From an uncultured Pyrinomonas sp. (GTDB lineage Bacteria > Acidobacteriota > Blastocatellia > Pyrinomonadales > Pyrinomonadaceae), in contig CAKZOF010000815.1 in NCBI GenBank assembly GCA_937135995.1, positions 1 to 10,268 of the forward strand: DNA of 10,268 bases, in the 5' to 3' direction. The first letter of the stretch is position 1. Every line of letters begins with the position of its first letter. Below the pieces are notes generated by a model. That model made no database searches. It saw only the letters and a list, made by a program, of their open reading frames with translations, and was not told the origin of the DNA. Of this stretch, positions 6,067 to 10,268 are shown piece after piece. The translations under genes and the position numbers were made by a program.

Positions 6067-6165
6067 AACTAATCGAGGTTAGTTGGTGACTCCTACGAGA
6101 GGAGGAGTTGCAGCAAAGTTGAACACTTCTTCCCACTAGGGTCATTCTACTTTGCCTTGATCAAG
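6067..6165. other. Non-coding stretch with clustered inverted repeats
   Basis: Between the lpd promoter and the small ORF ending at 6214 no gene is convincing. The DNA holds AACTAA/TTAGTT (6067-6072, 6079-6084), ACTCCT/AGGAGT (6089-6094, 6103-6108), GCAAAGT/ACTTTGC (6113-6119, 6149-6155) and the palindrome CTTGATCAAG (6156-6165). Read on the minus strand they follow the thiolase-small-ORF transcript and might end or stabilise it, but there is no clear T-tract. An unrecognised small RNA is possible. I did not match it to any known RNA family. Confidence 0.3.
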
Positions 6166-6213
6166 CGCTATAGTCAGCTATTTTCGATGGGAAAAAGAAG
6201 GTGACGGCCGGAT

Positions 6214-6501
6214 CTACACTGTACTATTTCCAAGTGACCAATCTATGGCTGCCGTCGCTCGTCCGCTCCTTCCAGCGTCATCGGCCCTTTTTACCCCTTG
6301 AACGCCTACGATCCAGTCCGCATCGAGCGCAAGATCGGGAAGTTCAACATCAAGCCGCGAGTCCTTCTTGGGTCCCCATTTAACTCTCGTCTCTAGCTGG
6401 ACCGAGGGCCCCTGTGTGCGTACCATCTCCGCTGAAAGCATTGCGGCTGCGAACGCGGTAAGCAAAGAGAAGATGGTTCGCTTGGAAGTTTTGTGCCGCA
6501 A
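6214..6501 (-). CDS. Putative small secreted protein of unknown function
   Basis: I do not recognise this 95-residue frame. It opens with what looks like a Sec signal: basic MRHKTSKRT, a hydrophobic run IFSLLTAFAAAMLSA, then a polar mature part (about QGPSVQLETRVKWGPKKDSR, then ELPDLALDADWIVGV) with no Cys. The start would be TTG at 6501 with AGAGAG about 7 bases upstream; an in-frame stop lies just before, so no earlier start exists. It begins 25 bases after the thiolase stop on the same strand, which suggests co-transcription. Codon use is less GC-biased at third positions than in neighbours. It could be the broken 5' end of a longer secreted protein, or a chance frame; the signal-like N-terminus is the main support. 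Confidence 0.4.
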   Translation of the reverse strand: MRHKTSKRTIFSLLTAFAAAMLSAEMVRTQGPSVQLETRVKWGPKKDSRLDVELPDLALDADWIVGVQGVKRADDAGRSGRATAAIDWSLGNSTV

Positions 6502-6526
6502 CTCCAGCTCTCTTCAGCCATCTGCG

Positions 6527-7708
6527 TCAAACTCGTTCGCAGATGATCGCGATCCCTTGACCGCCACCGATGCAAGCGGTCGCCAGCGCGTAGCGCCCGC
6601 CGCGGCGGCGGAGTTCGAGCAGCGAAGTCAACACCAATCGGGTTCCGGTCGCGCCCAGCGGGTGGCCCAGCGCGATCGCTCCGCCGTTGACGTTGGTCTT
6701 CTCGCGGTCGAGGCCGAGTTCCTTCTCCACAGCCAGATACTGCGCGGCGAAGGCTTCGTTGACCTCGAAAAGATCGATGTCGTCGAGTTCGAGGCCGGCC
6801 TTCTCCAGCGCTCTGCGCACAGCAGGCACAGGGCCGATGCCCATGATCTCAGGTTCGACGCCCGCATAGGCCCAACTGACGATGCGCCCGAGAGGGTTTT
6901 TGTTGGTGCGGCGCACGTAATCGTCGCTGGCGATGACGAGCGCCGCCGCGCCATCGACGATGCCCGAAGCGTTGCCCGCCGTGACGAAGCCGTCTTTGTT
7001 GAAAGCGGGTGGAAGTTTCGCGAGCGCTTCGAGCGTCGTGTCGGGACGCAGGTGATCGTCGCGGTCAATCATCTGCACACCCTTCTTCGTCTTCACCTCG
7101 ACCGGCGTGATCTCTTCGGCGAAGACGCCTGCATCTTGCGCTCGTTTGGCCGCCTGTTGCGAACGGAGCGCATAAAGATCCTGCTCTTCGCGCGAGATCT
7201 CGTATTTGCGCGCGAGATTTTCCGCCGTCCCGGCCATGGTCGTGTTGCAATAGCTGTCGAGCAACGCAACCATCAGACTGTCTTCAAGCTTACCTTGACC
7301 GAGCGCGAATCCGGCGCGCGCGCCGTAGATAACGTGTGGCGCTTGCGACATCGATTCCATGCCGCCGACCAGCGCGGTTTCGGCCTCGCCGAGCAGGATC
7401 ATGTGCGCGCCCGAGATGATCGATTGAATGCCGCTCCCGCACAACCGATTCACCGTCAGCGCCGGACGATCAATGGGCACGCCCGCTTTCAGCGCGACGT
7501 GGCGCGCGCCGTAGATGGCATCGCCCGACGTTTGCAGCGCGTTGCCGATCACCGTGTGGTCTATCTCTTCAGGCGCGACGCCCGTCGCTTGCATCGCTGC
7601 CCGCGCGGCGATGGCCGCAAGATCGATCGCTTTGATGTCTTTGAGCGCGCCGACGTACTCGCACATCGGCGTGCGCTTGCCGCCGAGAATGAAGATCTCT
7701 TTTGCCAT
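6527..7708 (-). CDS. Acetyl-CoA acetyltransferase (thiolase)
   Basis: Thiolases condense two acetyl-CoA to acetoacetyl-CoA or split 3-oxoacyl-CoA in the reverse direction. The length of 393 residues is exactly usual for the AtoB/FadA family. The acylated nucleophile is Cys90 in VNRLCGSG. The other active-site motifs are NEAFA (from 317), GGAIALGHPLGATG (His349 in GHP) and the C-terminal ACIGGGQG with Cys379. All four conserved elements are intact. The ATG at 7708 has GAGGA about 8 bases upstream. It sits 131 bases downstream of dacB, with a weak hairpin between them, so it may have its own promoter. A candidate TTGACG lies in that gap but without a good -10. The gene could serve fatty-acid or amino-acid degradation, feeding or draining the acyl-CoA pool of the adjacent dehydrogenase. 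The sequence alone cannot separate a biosynthetic from a degradative role. Confidence 0.95.
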   Translation of the reverse strand: MAKEIFILGGKRTPMCEYVGALKDIKAIDLAAIAARAAMQATGVAPEEIDHTVIGNALQTSGDAIYGARHVALKAGVPIDRPALTVNRLCGSGIQSIISGAHMILLGEAETALVGGMESMSQAPHVIYGARAGFALGQGKLEDSLMVALLDSYCNTTMAGTAENLARKYEISREEQDLYALRSQQAAKRAQDAGVFAEEITPVEVKTKKGVQMIDRDDHLRPDTTLEALAKLPPAFNKDGFVTAGNASGIVDGAAALVIASDDYVRRTNKNPLGRIVSWAYAGVEPEIMGIGPVPAVRRALEKAGLELDDIDLFEVNEAFAAQYLAVEKELGLDREKTNVNGGAIALGHPLGATGTRLVLTSLLELRRRGGRYALATACIGGGQGIAIICERV

Positions 7709-7755
7709 GATCGTCCTCGACCTTTCGTTCGGTTCTTTGGCTCGAAAGCGAGGTT

Positions 7756-7775
7756 AACAAAGCGGCAAACGCCGC
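7756..7775 (-). terminator. Weak intrinsic terminator candidate after dacB
   Basis: On the minus strand GCGGC-GTTT-GCCGC (complement of 7762-7775) is followed by TTTGTT. The stem is only 5 bp and the T-tract is broken, so termination would be partial at best. It lies 65 bases past the dacB stop and 48 before the thiolase start. Confidence 0.3.
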
Positions 7776-7839
7776 GTCAATCGTGCTTGCGGGATGGACA
7801 CAAGACCGGCGCTTCTTCGGAAGCCGCGAGCCTCTCTTT

Positions 7840-9471
7840 TCAGGACCGCCCGGCGAACATCGCCAGCAGCACGGCGATGGCGTCCAGATAGACACGGCGC
7901 GCGTCCGCTTCGCGCGGCAGATTGTTTAAGATAAGCGAAAAGACCAGTCTCTCCCCTGCTGCTGTGGTCACATAGCCGGACAATGAAGCGGCGTTGTTGA
8001 TCGTGCCCGTTTTAGCGCGCACATTGCCTGCTGCTGCCGTGCCGCGCATCCTGTTGCGTAGCGTGCCGTCCACGCCCGCCACGGGAAGCGCATCGCGGAA
8101 GACTTGCGCGTGTCGGTGGCGCGACATGTAAACGAGAAGCCGCGCCGTCGCTTCCGCCGTGACGAGGTTGCCGCGCGATAGCCCTGATCCATCAACGATC
8201 TGCACGCTCGTTTCATCGATTCCCGCCGCGTGCAAGAACTGTTTGACGGCTTCGATGCCGGCCTCTTCGCTCTGTTGCTTCGGATCGGTGCGCGTCGCAT
8301 TGCCAAGCGCGCGCAGGACCAGCTCGGTGTAGAGGTTCTGGCTGGGCTTGAGCACTTGCGCGGCGATGATGCTGAGCGGCGGTGACGTGCGATTGGCGAT
8401 CTCGACGAGCGAGGTCGGCGGCAGCGAACGCGGCGAACGCGCATCCACGACGCGCGTTTTGCCGGTGATCTCGACACCGCGTTTTTCGAGCGCCGCGCGA
8501 AGCAGCGAGACGAACAGCATGGCTGGGCGTGAAATCGAAATGCTCGCCGAATAGCCGGGATCGTCTGCAGGCAGCGTGCCTTGGACGTCGAGCATGTTTT
8601 CGCCGAGCGGGCGATAGATGCTGAGTTCGCGCCGCGTGCCCTTGGGACCAGTCGTTGTTCGATTGACGATCGTCAGAAGCGAAGTCGTTGGGCTGGTGGT
8701 GATCACGCCTGCGTCACCGGGGTGCGGGCCCGGCTTGACCGAAAGGTCGAGCGAGTTGTCGTTCACCGTCAGCGCGCTGATTTCGGCGCCGTAGTACCAC
8801 TGCAGGTCATCCACCTCCCAGCCGGACCCGAACGGCATGCCGGTGAAGTAGCTCTCGTCGCCGACCAGATCGCCCTCGACGCGCCGCACGCCAGCAGCAA
8901 AGATCTTGTCGGCCAGTTCGTCGATGGCGCGGTAGTAATCGCCGTTGTAAAAACGCGCGGCGAACGAGGGATCGCCGCGCCCGTAGATGACAAGATCGCC
9001 GCGCATTCGCCCTTGCGCGTCGGGACGCGCCGGAGCGTAAACGGAAGTGATGAAGCGAAAGTCCGGTCCGAGGCGGTCGAGCGCCGCGGCGACGGTGTAA
9101 AGCTTCATGTTGGAAGCCGGTTGCATCAGCTTGCCAGCGTTGAGTTCAAACAGCGTGCGCCCGGTGTCGAGCGAAACGATCTTGGCCGCAAACTGCGCGG
9201 GCGCAAGCTCCGGCTGGTTGACGACCTGCTCGATCGCTGCGCGCAGCTCTTCGACGGTGCGCGTCGTCGTCGGAGCGAAAGGCAGCGCCGAAGGCTGCGG
9301 CGGGCGCGCCGTCGGTTGCGGCGCAGCGGGCGCAGGCGAGGTCGTCGCCGGCGGGCGCGGCGGCGTCTGGGCCGATGCCGTGCCGATGAAAAGCGCGAGC
9401 AGCAGCGCGAGCGCAATCGAACGTCTTACGCCGCGCTCAGGCGGTGCCGCGATCGGGTGAGCGGTCATCAT
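7840..9471 (-). CDS. dacB: D-alanyl-D-alanine carboxypeptidase/endopeptidase, PBP4 (S13) family
   Basis: PBP4-type enzymes work in the periplasm on peptidoglycan, trimming the terminal D-Ala and cutting crosslinks. The chosen start at 9471 (ATG-ATG) gives 543 residues. These begin with a Sec signal (basic ...PPERGVRR, then SIALALLLALFIGTASA, cut near AQ) and a Pro/Ala-rich linker to about residue 65. The catalytic set is complete: SNMK (Ser120 nucleophile, Lys123), DGSGLSRGN (427-435, the SxN-type motif region) and KTGT (from Lys487). The segment between the first two motifs has the long insertion typical of S13 enzymes (YGRGDPSF; GDLVGDESYF; WYYGAEISALTVNDNS). The frame stays open 66 codons further upstream, to 9669, but that part overlaps the kinase gene and would put the signal inside the protein, so I reject it. 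The kinase ends 67 bases upstream on the same strand, so the two envelope genes may be transcribed together. Confidence 0.93.
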   Translation of the reverse strand: MMTAHPIAAPPERGVRRSIALALLLALFIGTASAQTPPRPPATTSPAPAAPQPTARPPQPSALPFAPTTTRTVEELRAAIEQVVNQPELAPAQFAAKIVSLDTGRTLFELNAGKLMQPASNMKLYTVAAALDRLGPDFRFITSVYAPARPDAQGRMRGDLVIYGRGDPSFAARFYNGDYYRAIDELADKIFAAGVRRVEGDLVGDESYFTGMPFGSGWEVDDLQWYYGAEISALTVNDNSLDLSVKPGPHPGDAGVITTSPTTSLLTIVNRTTTGPKGTRRELSIYRPLGENMLDVQGTLPADDPGYSASISISRPAMLFVSLLRAALEKRGVEITGKTRVVDARSPRSLPPTSLVEIANRTSPPLSIIAAQVLKPSQNLYTELVLRALGNATRTDPKQQSEEAGIEAVKQFLHAAGIDETSVQIVDGSGLSRGNLVTAEATARLLVYMSRHRHAQVFRDALPVAGVDGTLRNRMRGTAAAGNVRAKTGTINNAASLSGYVTTAAGERLVFSLILNNLPREADARRVYLDAIAVLLAMFAGRS

Positions 9472-9538
9472 TGCTGGTCCATCCGTATCGTGCAGCGGAA
9501 TTGTGCGAACCGTGTGGGCCGCGCTCTTGGGTTCTTCG

Positions 9539-10268
9539 TCAGCGCGACGTTTCGATCGAACGGATGATCTCTTCGGGCGACGCCGTCGCTGTGCCGACCT
9601 TGCCGACGACAACGCCAGCGGCGTGATTAGCCAGCATCGCCGCTTCGAGCAATGATGCTCCGGCGGCAAGTCCGGCGCCGAGCGCGGCGATCACCGTGTC
9701 GCCGGCACCCGTCACGTCGTAGACTTCGCGCGCGACGGTCGGCACGCAAATCGGATTCGCTTCCTCTTCGAGCAAGATCATGCCGCGCTCGCCGCGCGTG
9801 ACAAGCACGGCGCGACAGCCGAGACGCGACTGAATCGCGCGCGCCGCCTGCGCGATGCCCGCTTCCGAATCGTCGTCGCCGTTGGTCAAACGCAACGCTT
9901 CGTGGTGATTCGGCGTGACGAGCGTTGCCGGACGGTACGAGTCGAAGTTGCGAAACTTCGGATCGATCAACACCGGAACGCTTGCGTTGTGAGCAAGCGG
10001 AAGCACTTGACTCAACGTGCGCGGCGTCACCGCCCCTTTTTCGTAGTCGGAGACGATGAAGGCATCGGCGTGTCGCAGCGCCCGCTTCAGAAGTCCGATC
10101 AGTTGCTCTTCGATCTCGGCCGTAACCGGCGCGCGCAGTTCGCGGTCGGTGCGCACGACGAGTTGGCTATGTGCGATGATGCGCGTTTTGGTCGTCGTCG
10201 GGCGCGTCGCATCGACAACGAGCAGTTCATCGTTGGCACCTGCTTCGCGTAGCTCGGCTCGCACGCGC
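9539..10268 (-). CDS. rfaE1: D-glycero-beta-D-manno-heptose-7-phosphate kinase, partial (N-terminus beyond the window)
   Basis: This cytoplasmic PfkB-family kinase phosphorylates heptose-7-phosphate at C1, an early step to ADP-heptose for the LPS inner core. About 243 residues are present; the family kinase domain is about 320-330, so roughly 90 residues lie outside. Recognisable segments are RPTTTKTRIIAHSQLVVRTDRE, written here in parts as TTTKTRIIAHSQ and VVRTDRE, then VSDYEKGAVTP, the substrate-side DPKFRNFDSYRPATLVTPNHHEA region (DPK and TPN), LVTRGERGM, and the PfkB signature DVTGAGDTVIAALGAGL with catalytic Asp in GAGD. The protein ends soon after the kinase fold (EEIIRSIETSR), so it lacks the nucleotidyltransferase domain of bifunctional HldE; that activity would be a separate gene (rfaE2/hldC type). 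The frame is open to the window edge; the GTG at 10264 is internal, not the start. Presence of this pathway supports a diderm, LPS-bearing organism. Confidence 0.9.
   Translation of the reverse strand, partial: RVRAELREAGANDELLVVDATRPTTTKTRIIAHSQLVVRTDRELRAPVTAEIEEQLIGLLKRALRHADAFIVSDYEKGAVTPRTLSQVLPLAHNASVPVLIDPKFRNFDSYRPATLVTPNHHEALRLTNGDDDSEAGIAQAARAIQSRLGCRAVLVTRGERGMILLEEEANPICVPTVAREVYDVTGAGDTVIAALGAGLAAGASLLEAAMLANHAAGVVVGKVGTATASPEEIIRSIETSR

Noticed and set aside
6201..6383. Plus-strand GTG-started frame of 60 codons
   Set aside because: It has an AAAGAAG just upstream, but no recognisable domain, no signal, and overlaps the better-supported minus-strand small ORF.
6368..7891. Long plus-strand open frame (507 codons)
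   Set aside because: It is wholly antisense to the thiolase and the end of dacB, Arg-rich, with no family motif. It is open only because the sense strand is GC-rich with strong codon bias.
8581..9567. Plus-strand open frame (328 codons) opposite dacB
   Set aside because: It is antisense to a complete dacB with all catalytic motifs; the product is a low-complexity Arg-rich string.
9472..9669. Upstream extension of dacB to an ATG at 9669
   Set aside because: It overlaps the kinase gene and would bury the Sec signal 66 residues inside the protein. The ATG-ATG at 9471/9468 fits the signal peptide.

Overview
The window reads as part of a GC-rich Gram-negative chromosome. An ADP-heptose pathway kinase indicates LPS heptose, and a PBP4-type peptidase carries a Sec signal. 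The gene styles (two-subunit E1 with a SucB-like E2, and a remnant of a retropepsin-like protease) would suit Acidobacteriota, perhaps Blastocatellia. That placement is an impression from protein style, not a search result. Apart from the first ~450 bases, every credible gene lies on the minus strand.

Read along the minus strand from the right edge, the layout is as follows. First comes the 3' part of a stand-alone heptose-7-phosphate kinase (cut by the window edge), then dacB-type D-Ala-D-Ala carboxypeptidase, then an acetyl-CoA acetyltransferase (thiolase), followed 25 bases later by a possible small secreted protein. A ~350-base non-coding, hairpin-rich stretch follows, with a good promoter and an operator-like inverted repeat. 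After it lies a four-gene 2-oxoacid dehydrogenase operon in the order E3 (lpd), E1 alpha, E1 beta, E2. These would form one complex that oxidatively decarboxylates a 2-oxoacid to an acyl-CoA. Pyruvate and branched-chain 2-oxoacids are both possible substrates. A thiolase nearby would fit acyl-CoA metabolism.

The operon is not pristine. Between E1 alpha and E1 beta lies the C-terminal half of a retropepsin-like (clan AA) aspartic protease gene, missing its catalytic end and frameshifted at a CG-dinucleotide run. The E1 alpha N-terminus carries a 22-residue in-frame tandem repeat. Most striking, the E2 gene loses its catalytic C-terminus (no DHRxxDG motif) at about position 448, exactly where a rubrerythrin gene from the plus strand also stops being rubrerythrin. 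One junction therefore breaks two convergent genes: either a real deletion or rearrangement, or an assembly chimera near the left end.

The left 214 bases hold a strong sigma70-type promoter, a Fur/PerR-like box and a textbook ribosome binding site for the rubrerythrin, preceded by a dispersed-repeat-like stretch. I found no CRISPR array, transposase, tRNA or rRNA, and no convincing new multi-gene system. The observations most worth following are the double-truncation junction, the protease remnant and the operator-like repeat over the lpd promoter.
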